Of a stretch of DNA of 64,000 nucleotides, positions 46,234 through 57,827 are shown piece after piece. The stretch covers positions 1-64,000 of the forward strand of contig JAXGGA010006550.1 in the NCBI GenBank assembly GCA_038373865.1. The letters are read 5' to 3'. Source of the stretch: Uloborus plumipes. Taxonomy: Eukaryota; Arthropoda; Arachnida; Araneae; Uloboridae. The notes under the pieces are model-generated. The model saw only the letters and a program-made list of their open reading frames with translations. It did not search any database and was not told the origin of the DNA. Each line of letters starts with the position of its first letter. Position 1 is the first letter of the stretch. The position numbers and the translations under genes were made by a program.

Positions 46234-46370
46234 GTTTTTTTCTGGTGGCTGTATTATATTTTTTTTTCTTGGCCTTTTTTTTTTCCTCCCATTCAAATCT
46301 TTCTGCACTCTGTCTTCCCAATTCTGCGACAATGTCACTGTGTCGGCAGCTTTCTGCCACAGAGGCTATC
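46234..46370 (-). repeat. Directly repeated ~140-base sequence, copy 2
   Basis: This is the second copy of the sequence at 45627-45770. It continues into AGAAGATGTTTACGTCCAG and GATGAGTGCCAATAAG, which copy 1 lacks, so copy 1 may be the shorter, truncated member. Confidence 0.7.
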
Positions 46371-46630
46371 AGTCTTTTAACTCTCTTGGCTTCTTTAAGA
46401 AGATGTTTACGTCCAGCTTGGTTAAGCCTATTCCAGACTGATGAGTGCCAATAAGCAGAAAACTGCAGTCCTTGGATAGAATAGCAGAGTTGACGGTTTT
46501 TTGCACATTAGATTATTTGATCAAACTTTCAAGAATATTGGACTCTGCTGATATAAGTAGAGCAGTTTGATCTTATAATATCGAAATTATTTTTTATAAC
46601 ATTTTTTACTTCCTTCCATGTCTAATACAT

Positions 46631-46751
46631 GTGTGACTGCTGTCTGTGTGTGTGACTGCCGTCTGTATGTGTGACTGCCGTCTGTGTGTGTGACTGCCGT
46701 CTGTGTGTGTGACTGCCGTCTGTGTGTGTGACTGCCGTCTGTGTGTGTGAC
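46631..46751. repeat. 19-base minisatellite
   Basis: About six copies of GACTGCCGTCTGTGTGTGT stand in tandem, with a few substitutions. The minus-strand frame through it encodes a TDGSHTHRRQSHTQ-like repeat, which is a by-product and not a gene. Confidence 0.95.
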
Positions 46752-47929
46752 CGATTTTATGTAGTTAAAACTTCCACACTTCGAAAATCTATCAGAAGGG
46801 GTAAGAAAGTTCTGCATTTCGAGGCCTTATATGAGTATAGTATTGGAACTACAAAAGTGTATAGAAAATGTAGCAAACAAAAACCTTTTAAATGTTATAC
46901 CTTTTGCAAATTAAAATCAATCAAAATAAAAAAAAAAAACTGTGGACCTTCAAATTCTAGACATCAATCTGCAGAGATGAACGAGTGTGGAGGAGAAAAG
47001 ATAAACACATCACTTGCTTACATCAGTGTTCATTATAGTTATATAGTAGTTTTTGATCATTTCCCCAACCCACCGACATACGCAGCACTAATGTAAAATA
47101 ACGAATAGTAAAAAATGCACAAGATCCTTCAAAAAAAATGGTGTAGAGATTTAGAAAATAAGTTGCAAGAAAGTAAGGTTCTACCCATTTTGGCAATTCC
47201 TAGTTTATTTACTTGATAAGAAATAAAATTTAAGAACTTTTCAAGGAGTTTCAAAAACATATATTATAATTTTTAAAGACTCTAAAAGAGTTGAATTATT
47301 CAAAACATTTCATTTGCACTTTTCAGCCTCTCACGTTTTAATAGTTGATTGGACAGTCTCAGCATTGTTAAAATTTTGTAATACACACCTGTCTTAAATT
47401 AAAAATAGTATTAAAAAATATCTCATGATGCAAATTTCTATTTCCATGCCCAGGTAGTGCAAAAAATGAAAAGAATTAAGATGGTAATATATTTCTCGTG
47501 CTTCACATATTAATAGTATCCAGTAGAAGTAAGATAAAATGAAGTAAATACTGGAGAACTTCCAAAATCCTGAATTCGATAGTAAATAAATAGCAAGAAA
47601 TGAAACATGAGAGACATAAAAATGTATTTTGAGATATATGCAACAAAAAAACGCTGGAATCAACATTTTTGCTATTTGGTTTTTACGCAGGACTATTTTT
47701 TAATCGAGATGAATTTGACACATCTTGGTATTCCCCCCCCCCCTCCCAACCACACATACATAAAATAGAAGTTTTAAAATTCAATTTTTAGTGCTACATT
47801 TTCCCAAATTTTCAAGGTTTTCAAGCGTTTAGAAATGAAATTATTTTTTAGTTCTCTTTTTTCGGGCGGAGGGGGGATTAGGGGGTCCTCAATAAAGCGG
47901 AAGTTTAAGCAGAGAGTCTGAACATATCT
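46752..47929. other. AT-rich non-genic stretch
   Basis: No gene is supported; the frame at 46722-47096 begins in the minisatellite and lacks motifs. A C-rich stretch lies near 47733-47748. Confidence 0.45.
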
Positions 47930-48177
47930 GAAGGGCTAGGGGGAAAAAAGATGAAAGTGACCAAAAAGCGATTTCGAGAAAAACGAAGAACAAAGTTTGA
48001 TTTCTCGTAGCTCATTATGTAATTTTTCGAGTTTTCATGCACAATTCGGTCGCTTCTCATCTTTTTTCCCCCTTGTTGTTCTACCAGATGATACTAGTCC
48101 TTCATAGCCTCTAGATAGCGCTAATATCTCAAAATTGACGAAAAAGTGACTTTCATCTTTTTTCCCCCTGGCCCTTC
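47930..48177. mobile_element. Small inverted-repeat element
   Basis: The ends read GAAGGGCTAGGGGGAAAAAA then GATGAAAGT, mirrored at the right with GAAGGGCCAGGGGGAAAAAA. ATCT lies on both sides. It is 248 bases long and ends 41 bases before the large fold-back element. The family is uncertain. Confidence 0.65.
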
Positions 48178-48210
48178 ATCTGTTTTTGTATGTTCTTGTT
48201 GATTTGGGCC

Positions 48211-50817
48211 ATGTGTAGTAGGGTGGAGCGAAAAACAAAAATTTTGGAATCTTATTCTGTAATACCCGGCAAAAGCTGTGCATGCGTAAGTACAATACAC
48301 ATGTGAAAGTCAAGTTTGAACAACTCCTTTAGGGTCCTACCAGGGCTTGAATTTCTATAAAAATACGAAAAAAATGTCAATTTTCTAAAAAATTTTTGGA
48401 AAATATAAATAATCACCATTTTTGTTCTAATCCCATTAAAATGCTTCTTTTTAACACCCTTTTCATGCACCTTTAAAATTATTTACATTCTATTGAGTAT
48501 TAAGTTCGTACATAAACCGTAAAGTTTCGTGAAATTAACCAAAAATTGACTTTTTTTACCATTTCTTGCACATAGCAACAATTCTTCTTTTGATGTCCAG
48601 ATATTATTTTTTGCAATGAATGGACAAAAAGCAGCTTTTAATTGTAAATGCAATTATATTTCGTTACATTAACAGCCCAGAACGCACCACAAGGAGGTTC
48701 TGCATTTCAGGTGTCATTGTGCATTTCCCATCCACCCAGTCACGTTGTTTACATATTTTCAACACATTTGTACGGATGCAATTTTTTTCTGATGTTAAAC
48801 AGGTTTCTCCTTTTAAATTAAAGTTTGAAGTTAAACTTATGACTCAGTTTTGGCATTGATGATTGCGAGCATAAAGTTTTTCATTTAAATTCATATCTTG
48901 TCTTTTCCTTCAACAGCAATCTACCGTCTCACTATCCATTTTTAAACCCTTAAAACAGTCGGATTGTAGAAAAGGTATACTTATTGAATCTGATAAAGTG
49001 CAACTTGTTTTTGAAAAGTTAGCTTATTAACGTTGCAAAAACTCGATGTGAGATATCGACATCGAAGCTTTAAAAACGGATTTGAAAAACAAGTAAAAGC
49101 ACTTGATAGACATTGTCAATGTAATACAGAAAGAAAAAAGTGACCTTGATCTCACTATCAAAAATCGGAGACCTTTCAGTCATTAGGGTTCGTTAATTCG
49201 AGCTAACAGAGTTATGAATCTGTTAATTTTCAAGATGAGTTTCTAATGAGATGAAGATACTCGTCAGTTATATCTTTAAATAATATAATGGTTTAAGAAA
49301 TTAGAAATTAAAAAAAAGGAAGAAAATTTCTGTGGAACATGGAATTGTATGTATAGTGAGTTACGCAATCTATAATTCATTTAATTGATAATCTTCTCTT
49401 CTTCGTGGATCCGCTGATTCGAAGAAATGCCTGCTTTGTTAATTTTGAAAACTTTGGCCATGGCAGTGGACGATAGCTAGACTGTAAAGGAGTTGAGTTA
49501 CAGAAAGGTATACAACATTAGAAAACACTTTGATAACTAAATGAGAACTTTTATGACCAATATTAAGATTTGAAAGTTCAAACTATGAGATTTTTTTTAA
49601 TGGGAGGAAAGTAAACACGCGTTGACCAGTCAATTTATTCTTATAGTTTTAAACTTTAAAAGAATGTGTAATTTTTAATATGATTACAGCTCCATGTTTC
49701 ACGGAAATTTTCTTTCTTTTTTTTTAACTTCTAATTTCCTGAACTATACAGAAGCGTATTTTTTAATGATATAACTGACGAGTATCTTTATCTCATTAGA
49801 AACTCAGCTTGAAAATCAACAACTTCATAACTCTGTTAGCTCGAATTAATGAAAGCTAATGACTGAAAGGTCTCCAATTTTTGGTAGTGAGATCAGGGTC
49901 ACTTTTTTCTTTCTGTATTACATTGACAATGTCCATCAAGTACTTTTATCAGTTTTTAAAGCTTTGGTGTCTTCCACCGAGTTCTTGCAACGTTGATAAG
50001 ACAACTTTTCAAAAACAAGTTGTACTTTATCAGTGATTCAATAATTATACCTCTTCTACACTCCGACTGTTTTAAGGGTTCAAAACTGGTTAGTAAGACG
50101 GCAGATTGCTATTGAAGGAAGAGACAAGATATGAATTTAAATGAAAAACTTTATGCTCGCAATCGTCAATGTAAAAACTGAGTCATGAGTCAAACTTCAA
50201 ACCTTTGATTCAAAAGGAGAAACCTGTTTAACATCAGATAGTTATTGGATCCGTATAAATGTGTTGAAAATACGTAAACAACGTGACTGGGTGGATGGGA
50301 AATGCAGAATGACATCCGAAATGTAGCTACCTCCTTGAGGTGCGTTCTGGGCTGTTAATGTAACGAAATATAATTGCATTTACAACTAAAAACTGCATTT
50401 TTCTCATTCATTGCAAAAAAGTCGTTTCTATATAACAAAAGAAGAATTGTTGCTCGCAAAACATGGTAAAAAATGTCAATTTTTGGTTAATTTCACGAAA
50501 TTTTACGGTTTATGTACGAACTTAATACTGAATAGAATGTAAATACTTTTGAAGGTACATTAAAAGGGTGTTAAAAGGAAGCATTTTAATGGTATTAGAA
50601 CAAAACTAGTAATTATTTATATTTTCCAAAAAAATTTAGAAAATTGACATTTTTTTCGTATTTTTATAGAAATTAAAGCCCTGGTAGAACCCTAAAGGAG
50701 TTGTTCAAACTTGATAATATTTTACATGTGTATTGTACTTACGCATGCACAGCTTTTGCCGGGTATTACAGAATAAGATTCCAAAATTTTTGTTTTTCGC
50801 TCCACCCTAATGTGTAG
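48211..50817. mobile_element. Giant fold-back (hAT-like) element with ~1.1 kb inverted arms
   Basis: The element proper is 48219-50809 (2591 bases). ATGTGTAG flanks it perfectly at 48211-48218 and 50810-50817, the 8-bp duplication of hAT-type elements. Both ends read TAGGGTGGAGCGAAAAACAA inward, which fits the hAT YARNG start. The left arm (48219-49342) is mirrored by the right arm (49692-50809), with scattered substitutions and short indels along the whole length. The central spacer (49343-49691, 349 bases) is unique. There is no transposase. The short frame at 48620-48859 is arm sequence without a motif. Confidence 0.9.
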
Positions 50818-52990
50818 CTGTTGATATCCCTCGAGGACACAGGTGCTTTTAAATGGAGAACAAACAAAATACCCTCTTAATTTTAACAGGACTGCCGACT
50901 AATTGGAAACTAAGAGCCCGGCCCTCCGTGGTGGGGCTAGAAATTGGAGTGGTGTAAGTTTTATGGGGGTGGGGGGGGGAGGGCGTCGACCAAACTGACA
51001 AGGAGCTCTCCTTGGCCCTGGATCGAATTGGGAAATAGCAGGAAGTGCTAATAAGGGTCTTGTTTTCAAGTAGGTTTTGAAGCTAATTAGAATTTGGACT
51101 GTCTAAATTTTCTGCACTTCAAATTTTTCCTCTCTTTAATAGTTACAAAAACTAAGAATAAAACACTTTATTTTTCTTTTTTTCCATTAAAAAAAAAAAA
51201 CTTTTCTGTTTCACATTACAAAACACCTTAGATTTCGCGGGAGGGGTCCCCCACCACCCTATTCCCTCTGGATACGACCCTGATTGAATGTACAAGGAAG
51301 CAACAAATAAGTTTTGAACAAAAACCTCTTGAACTTAAAATATCTGAAACGAGCATATTAAAATTCTGCCATTACCATATTATTTTTGCTAACCTCCAGA
51401 GGTACGCGAACCACCTGTGGGGAACCGATGTATCTAGGATATCATTCAAAAGAGCTTTTTTTTTTCCTGCATCTGTTTAAACTTGCTTTATTTTTTTCAA
51501 TTAGGACAGCTAATATAAGGGTAAGGGTTTCTATTTTAGAAAAAGGATTAGGCTAAACTCATTTCAAGTATAGAGCTGAAAAGAGCAAAATGTTTCTGTA
51601 GACTTGCCAATTCATTAGCTTTGGCACTTGTATGGGGTCTTAGGTCTATAGATGCTCATCGATGATATGCAAAGCTTAAAGCGGATACGGATATTTACTT
51701 CATTTTTTCCTTAAATATCAGCAAGTACGGATATCTGGCACATCACGAAGAAGAAATACTCATGGAAGGACGTAAAATTGCTATTTTTGATCACAAATTT
51801 CGAAAATTTTGCGATAACTTTTTAAAATTTTGATTACACTCCCTTCTCGGTTCAACCACTGATTTAAGCATTGTTTAGAAAGATCATTGCTCTGAAACTT
51901 AAACATGAAATAGTAAATTAATTTTTTATATAACTAATATAAAGTTTTTTGTGACATTTTATCTAAGGCACTGGGCACGTATAACCTCCTTTAAAACATC
52001 GTCATACACTTTGTTACAATCGACTGGGTTGTCTGAGTGATTTTTAAATTAAAAATGTTTATCTCAGCATTTTTTTAGAGTCCCAAAAATACATACTTAA
52101 TAAGAGTAATGTTTTAAAAGTTTGTACTTTTAGCTTAAATAATAGCGAAGTCTTTATTTTTACTCATATTTGGCATAGCAACTATGAAAAATTAGTATGT
52201 TTACCTTCAAAATTCCCAAAATTCCAGGCTTATTCCCCAAAATTCCGGTGTTTTCCCCCAGTTATCAAACTTTTTTTTGCACCTCTTCTCGCATGTATTC
52301 AAATTGGAGGCGATCGCCTTCCCTTGAAGCGACACTCAAACTCCGATACTGAATTTCAAAACAGTCTATTTTTGACAAACTTTGATGTTGGGGAAAGGAA
52401 TGGTTTCAAAAAAGAAGTCCCAACGCAATTATGCTTTTGAAATTAGGTATAATTGATAGCCTTAAAAGAAGGAATGGGGTTCGGAATTCCCTCTGAAAGT
52501 TTTCAAGATTGAAGAGCCAAAAGCGCTACTTCAAGGGCGCAGAGAGGTTTAGCGATTAATAGCATTTTCGATAAAAAGCTGCCACTTGTGACAATTACTT
52601 CAAAAAGTCTCTTTCTTTCCGTAGAATAGACTTTTTTTTTTTTTTGAAAAGCTGAAAAAATTATATTTTTGTTACAAAATCTCTCTCACAATAACTCTCA
52701 CGAGTATCAAAAAGCATTTGAGCACTTTAAAAGATAAAACGACAACGTATGCATATTATTCTAAGATATTATTAATTAATGTTCATTTGCGATGACTGAA
52801 GAAAATATTCATCATTTGTTTTGTGCAAAATTTATGATCGTTTTCATAGCTTTAATCCTTGGAAGACGGAAGTTGAAAGAATTATTTGGTGCAGTTAGTG
52901 CCCTTGAACTTCGAGGCTAATTTAGCATTAAAGAGATCAATTCAAATACGCGATTGACTAAGGCAGTCAATAAAGCTGTCTTGTATATTG
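50818..52990. other. Non-genic stretch of repeat fragments
   Basis: It contains C/G-rich repeat edges (about 50966-50985 and 51239-51290) and a ~100-base-unit fragment (52370-52520). No gene is recognised before the candidate exon at 52991. Confidence 0.4.
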
Positions 52991-53130
52991 ATGGGGCCTA
53001 TTAAGGGTTGCTACAGCTCAACACACCCACAAAAAGAATTGCTTGTTGTGATTAACCAAATAGAGAAATCAGATCTGACTAGCATGTGGTCCCTCAATGA
53101 TATTGCCGCTTTTAATCAATCTAATGTAAC
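52991..53130 (+). CDS. Candidate coding exon with strong splice donor
   Basis: From ATG the frame reads MGPIKGCYSSTHPQKELL, then VVINQIEKSDLTSMWSL and FNQSNVT, ending at AAC|GTAAGTACT after two bases of a codon. Composition is balanced and not repeat-like. The frame is open only from a TGA shortly upstream, so it may be a first coding exon, or an internal exon with an unseen acceptor. No domain is recognised and no partner exon was found. Confidence 0.35.
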
Positions 53131-53869
53131 GTAAGTACTTAGCTTTTTTATAAACTAGTTATAAGTTTAGAATGAGATTGTTTTTTCAACACTGGCATTT
53201 TAGTTAAATATCTCTTTAACAATTATATTGTCTTTTTTCTGTGAATTTTATCTTGTAACGTCAATGCAGGTGCATAGTATTTAGGCTGGTGAGTGGTATA
53301 GTCGCTTTGCCTGCACAGCACAGATCACCTCCTACTCTAGAGGAAAGTTTTTTAGCAAAAGTTAATCCATGACATAATGTCTTTTAACCCATAAAATTAC
53401 TGAAGTGTGTGGGAAGAGTTCCACCTTTCTCCTTCCCAAATTCTGGTATTTTTTTTTTTACATTAACATTTTAGTGCAACTAAAAAAAAATCCCCGATGT
53501 TCTCCATGTCCCTTTGCCAAGGGATTTTAAATGGCACAAAAGATAGTTCGTAAATTTCTCCGTAGGCATTAATATTAAAAAAAAAATTTTACTAAAACCA
53601 CGTCAGTAGCGACTTGCGTGAGAAAATCGTAACTATACGAGGGGAGAAGGGGCAAAATATATTGATCCCGGATGGATTCCATGCAGAAGATAGAGTGTGC
53701 CCGTTTAAGAGATGAATGTTTTAAAAACAGAAATTGCTTTCAAATTTAAAACATTCTCTGCCTAGATCGTCCAATAATTTTGTTTTACTTGCCGGAATTT
53801 ATCGCATGACGTGATCTAGAAAATGTTTTCACCTTGAAAACTACAGTATTGTGTGTCTTTACTTCATTT
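53131..53869. other. Non-genic stretch
   Basis: AT-rich with poly-T and poly-A tracts and no recognised element. Confidence 0.4.
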
Positions 53870-54263
53870 ACTTCATGCCTCCCTCGCCGCCGGTGTTAAC
53901 AAATAGCAGCAGAAAAAAGAAAGCTCATTCATGTTCCATATTTTCTGAACTTCAAAAGAGAGAAGAGGGCCGAAAAGCGCACCCGACCTATAGTGGGTCG
54001 GTCGACTTGGAAACTTCACGAAAACTGGTTCCCAGAAAAGTTCCAGCCTTCCATAAATTGAGGTCGCCGAAACATTTCTCAATATGCAAAAAGCTGGTCG
54101 AGTGAAATTGCGTTAGTTGCTTGGTGGCGCGAGTTCAAGCGTTGTTTTTCTTTACGCAACCTCTCTCTTCGGTCGGGCCCCGTTTCGCGAAGTCGAAAGG
54201 GATAATTGTAATCGGCAGGTTGCAGTGAATGTGGAAGTATTTTAAAAATTCGGAAGGTCTGAT
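53870..54263 (+). promoter_or_regulatory. CpG-richer promoter-like region
   Basis: CpG-containing words are much denser here than in the flanks (GCCGCCGG, GGTCGGTCGAC, GGTGGCGCGAG, GGTCGGGCCCCGTTTCGCG). The stretch leads directly into the ATG and splice donor of the candidate first exon at 54264. It is probably 5' UTR and promoter of that gene. Confidence 0.45.
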
Positions 54264-54310
54264 ATGGGAAACGCGTGCCAGAGATCCCGGAAATGGCAAC
54301 CGGAACCGGT
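54264..54310 (+). CDS. Candidate first coding exon, myristoylation-type N-terminus
   Basis: The frame reads MGNACQRSRKWQPEP and ends GGT|GTAAGT after two bases of a codon. Gly at position 2 fits an N-myristoylation signal, Cys at position 5 could be palmitoylated, and the basic residues after it would favour membrane binding. ATG has G at -3 and +4. The gene cannot be named; downstream exons are probably beyond the window or unrecognised. A second ATG in another frame (54293) is an alternative start. Confidence 0.45.
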
Positions 54311-55649
54311 GTAAGTGGAATTTTTCATGTTTCCAGTTATTTCATTTTAGATAATGAGTTTGATTCTTTTCGTTTTTAACGACTTGTTTTGTCCTGTCGG
54401 ACTATTAGAAGGTTTTTAATCTTTGCCAAGGATTGTTGTTATGGAATAAATTGTTGCTGAAGTTGGAAAAGTAATTCCAAGACTAACTTTAAGCATGCAT
54501 AGAATTGTGGATTTTGGAATGTTGAATTTGCAGATAATACAGGTTTTCAAAGCTTTCCTCTATTCGTCATCAATGTAAACTTTTTGCACCATATCCTGAA
54601 AGAAGGGGGGGGGGGTCACGAAGTTGATGTAATAAATTATGAGAAAACAGTTCCATTGCATCATGAGTTTAGAAATTATTTTATACTTTTCCTTTACTCC
54701 GTTGCACAGCCAGAATTTACCTTCGGGAGAGAAGGGGGAGGGTAGTCTTTTATAAACTACCATATTAAGGTTGGTAATAGTGTTAAAACTGAAAGGGGTG
54801 ACTCCTCCCCTGACACCACTGCCCCATTGTATTATAATATAGAAATTTATTTTCGCCAATAGATCTTTTTGTGATTAAAATAGGAGAAAATGTCACTTTT
54901 TCTCTGGTCGTTGAAACTTGCCTTCTCTGTAGTTTTGAGTAAGTTTTCGCAAAAAAATCTAATTTAATAAGCTTTCTAAAGATATTATTTTCATAAAATA
55001 CTGGAAAATGTTATCAAATTAAAGTATGAATCAGGCCAATTTGGTGCAGGAAAATATTCAAAATTTGGAACTCTCTATCTTCGATCTTTTCACAGAATAA
55101 TTTTAAGATCTACTGTGATTCTTGAAAAATGCACTACGCCTTGTCCGAAGATTGCCGGAGGTAATGCTGCGGAGAGCCGGAAAAAGGAAATGATAGCAGT
55201 GGACTTATCCTGCGTTCCTAGAGAATTTTTTTTTTTCTTTTTTAGCGTTTCTCTTGAAAAAATGTCATTCTTCTCCGAATGTACATATGAGATTGCGTTA
55301 CAGATGATATTTTCCATTAATTGTGCAAACATCATAACCAAGAATGCATACTTGTTTAATTTTAAGTCGTCATTCGCATTTTGGACGTCGATGCTATATT
55401 GGTTTTGTGCAGTAAAGAGGAGTTAAAAAACTGACTAAAAATTAATTTCTCCAAGCTTCACATAAATTTGAAGCCGCATAAAGATTCAGAACTTCTTGTA
55501 AATTGCCCAGAAATTTTTAATAGCTGTTAAAACTCCTGTACGATAAAAAGGAAAAACTTGGGGCGTTAGCAAAAGTTAGTTGTTTTAAAAATTTTATTGC
55601 ACTGCATATTAACTGATCAGGAGTCAATCTAGAGAGAAATAAGGTCCGT
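54311..55649. other. Non-genic stretch, possible intron
   Basis: It follows the candidate donor at 54311. It contains a G-rich repeat edge near 54605-54617. The frame at 55115-55426 includes a phenylalanine run from poly-T and has no motif. Confidence 0.4.
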
Positions 55650-55793
55650 TAAAGGACCCTTCACAAAAGTCACTCAAAAAGGGACCCTTCACAAAATTCA
55701 GAAACTCAAAATGGGATCCTTCATAAAATTCAGTCAATAAAAAATGGACCTTTCACAAAATTCCCACACTCAAAAACAGACTCTTCACAGAAA
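55650..55793 (+). repeat. Short tandem array of ~32-base units
   Basis: About five worn copies of GGACCCTTCACAAAATTCA plus CTCAAAAA run in series. It is probably part of a larger repeat, as CCTTGGTCAAATATCC and C-rich DNA follow. Confidence 0.8.
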
Positions 55794-57063
55794 AGCGAGT
55801 TTAAAGAACAATTGGGAATATTTCTTGCCGTAACTTTTTCACAAAATTACGAATTAGTTTTCACAATCCAAAATTAGGACCTTGGTCAAATATCCTGGAT
55901 CGACCCCCCTGCTGATGTAAGTTTTCTCACTGATTGCTACTCTTTATAACCTCCTATGGTTAGGTAAAGCCCCCTCCCCCCTGCAAGTATTTTGAGGTAT
56001 TAAAAGCTCCCAATCACAAATTTTCCAGACAATTCGTAAGAAGTTTTAAATCTCTATAGGGCTTTAAATCATCGTGAAGCTGAGATAAATTATTTTTAAT
56101 TTTTAGTCAACTTTAAAAACTTGTTAAATTAAAAACCCTTTTTATTTAAATATTTATTTTCCTTTCGTGTTTTTTAGTATCGTGTACGGAATTTTACACT
56201 ATAATGAAATATTGACAAGGACTTGCGATACATTTCAGGTTTATTTTTATGTCTTTTTAATTTAACTATTGAAAAGTAGTTATATTTTGGCCTTCACTCG
56301 TGTCATGCATACGTCACGAATAGCGTGATTTTTTTTACCCTAATCTGTTATCATGAAATATGAAGCCTTACTTTTTATCAGTTTTATCATCATTCGATTT
56401 TGTGAGATAAGTGTGAATCGGTACCTTAAAGCCTGTGATTTCAATCGGAATTACATGACATATCACGTGACAGGAAAATGGTGCTGGTTTATGATAGGAA
56501 TGCCTGAGAAAAACAGAGGACAGGAAAACATTTTTTAAATTCTAAATGTTCTTTTCAATTCTTAAAATAAAATTCTGCTCAGTTTGATTCAATAACAGAC
56601 TGAAAAGTTATTGAAATGGAGTGACTTTTTCAAGTTCCATGTGCTTGTTGTTAATCAACATAAATACTCTTATTTTAAGGTTTTTATTTGTTGCTTTTCG
56701 TAGTATTGTGTAAAATTTATTTTCTCAAATTTGATAAATATTTTGCACTAAAAATATCTTTGAAAAAAAAAAAAAAGATTTAAGTTGGAAATTGCTTTTA
56801 AAAGTAAAAAATAATTTTATTCTTTGAACACCATCGACACTACTTTCAAATCAGTTTTGAAGTCGGTGCAGAAAAATAGAATCATATACGTAACTATAAT
56901 TGAATTGGAAATTTTCATTTTAATGGATCCAAGTTCTTCAACAGATCTTATACCTGTAAATTTTACATTTTGTCAATTTTGAAAGAATCTTCTGTAATGG
57001 TCACGAACAAGGTACGTAAATAATGTTTAGCATGTCTGATGTAGGGAGTTTTGAATCAGGGTA
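55794..57063. other. AT-rich non-genic stretch
   Basis: No element is recognised. The 61-codon frame at 56353-56538 starts with a hydrophobic, signal-like segment but has no other support. Confidence 0.4.
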
Positions 57064-57071
57064 GTTAGCGT

Positions 57072-57819
57072 CAGGGCTGCGGTGTCGGAGGAAAAATGGT
57101 CGACTCGGACTCCGGGATTTTAAAACTTCCGGCTCCGACTCCCGACTCCTGCTTTTTTTTTATTTTTTTTTTACCCAAATGTGAAGAGGGAAAAACCCTA
57201 AAAAAGGTTGAAATATTAAGTCAATTTTTAAAAGTTTCATTTTTATTCATGATCGTAGCCAGGACTCACTTTAGGGGGAGGGGGGTAGCAAACTGGGGTA
57301 TCCCAGTTGGAGGTCATGGAAGGTCATTGTGACCTCTCAAAAAGTTCAATTTTCTCAAGAATTCTCGCAGGTAATTTCACCACATTTACCTCAATTCTCG
57401 GAGGTCACTGACCTCCCAAAAAGTCCATTTTCTCCAGAGCAAGAGACAAGTGCCGCTCTTGTCATTTGACTCCTTACAAATCTGAATCTTTTCTTGTTTT
57501 TCATGGCCAGACTTTATTTTAACACGTTGCATTTTTGCTGCAAATATTTTTTATTCACTTGCATATACCCAAACATAGAAATTCGTTTCACAAAGCAGAC
57601 CCGCCATTTTGAAGCCCTTTTCAATGATCCTTGATGCTTAGGATTTGGATATTGGACGCTGAAAATTTGTATCTGTTAGTTTCAAAGATATGTTTTCGCC
57701 TCCGTAAAATTTCATCCAAATCGGAGGTGGTCGGAGTCGACATGTTTTTCATAGACTCCGACTCCTTTGGTCCAAAATCAGTCAGACTCCGACTCTTCGA
57801 CTCCGACTCCGCAGCAATG
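57072..57819. mobile_element. hAT-like MITE rich in GACTCC repeats
   Basis: GTTAGCGT flanks the 748-base element perfectly (57064-57071 and 57820-57827). Its ends read CAGGGCTGCGGTGTCGGAG and, inverted, CATTGCTGCGGAGTCGGAG. Many GACTCCGACTCC hexamer repeats sit inside both ends, probably transposase sites. Two direct units with GAGGTCA and CAAAAAGT stand near 57317 and 57403. No transposase is seen. Confidence 0.9.
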
Positions 57820-57827
57820 GTTAGCGT

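Noticed and set aside
46587..46817. 76-codon frame with TDGSHTHRRQSHTQ repeats
   Set aside because: It is the translation of the 19-base minisatellite and has no start context or neighbours.
48620..48859. 79-codon frame in the fold-back arm
   Set aside because: The mirrored copy in the other arm does not preserve the frame and there is no motif.
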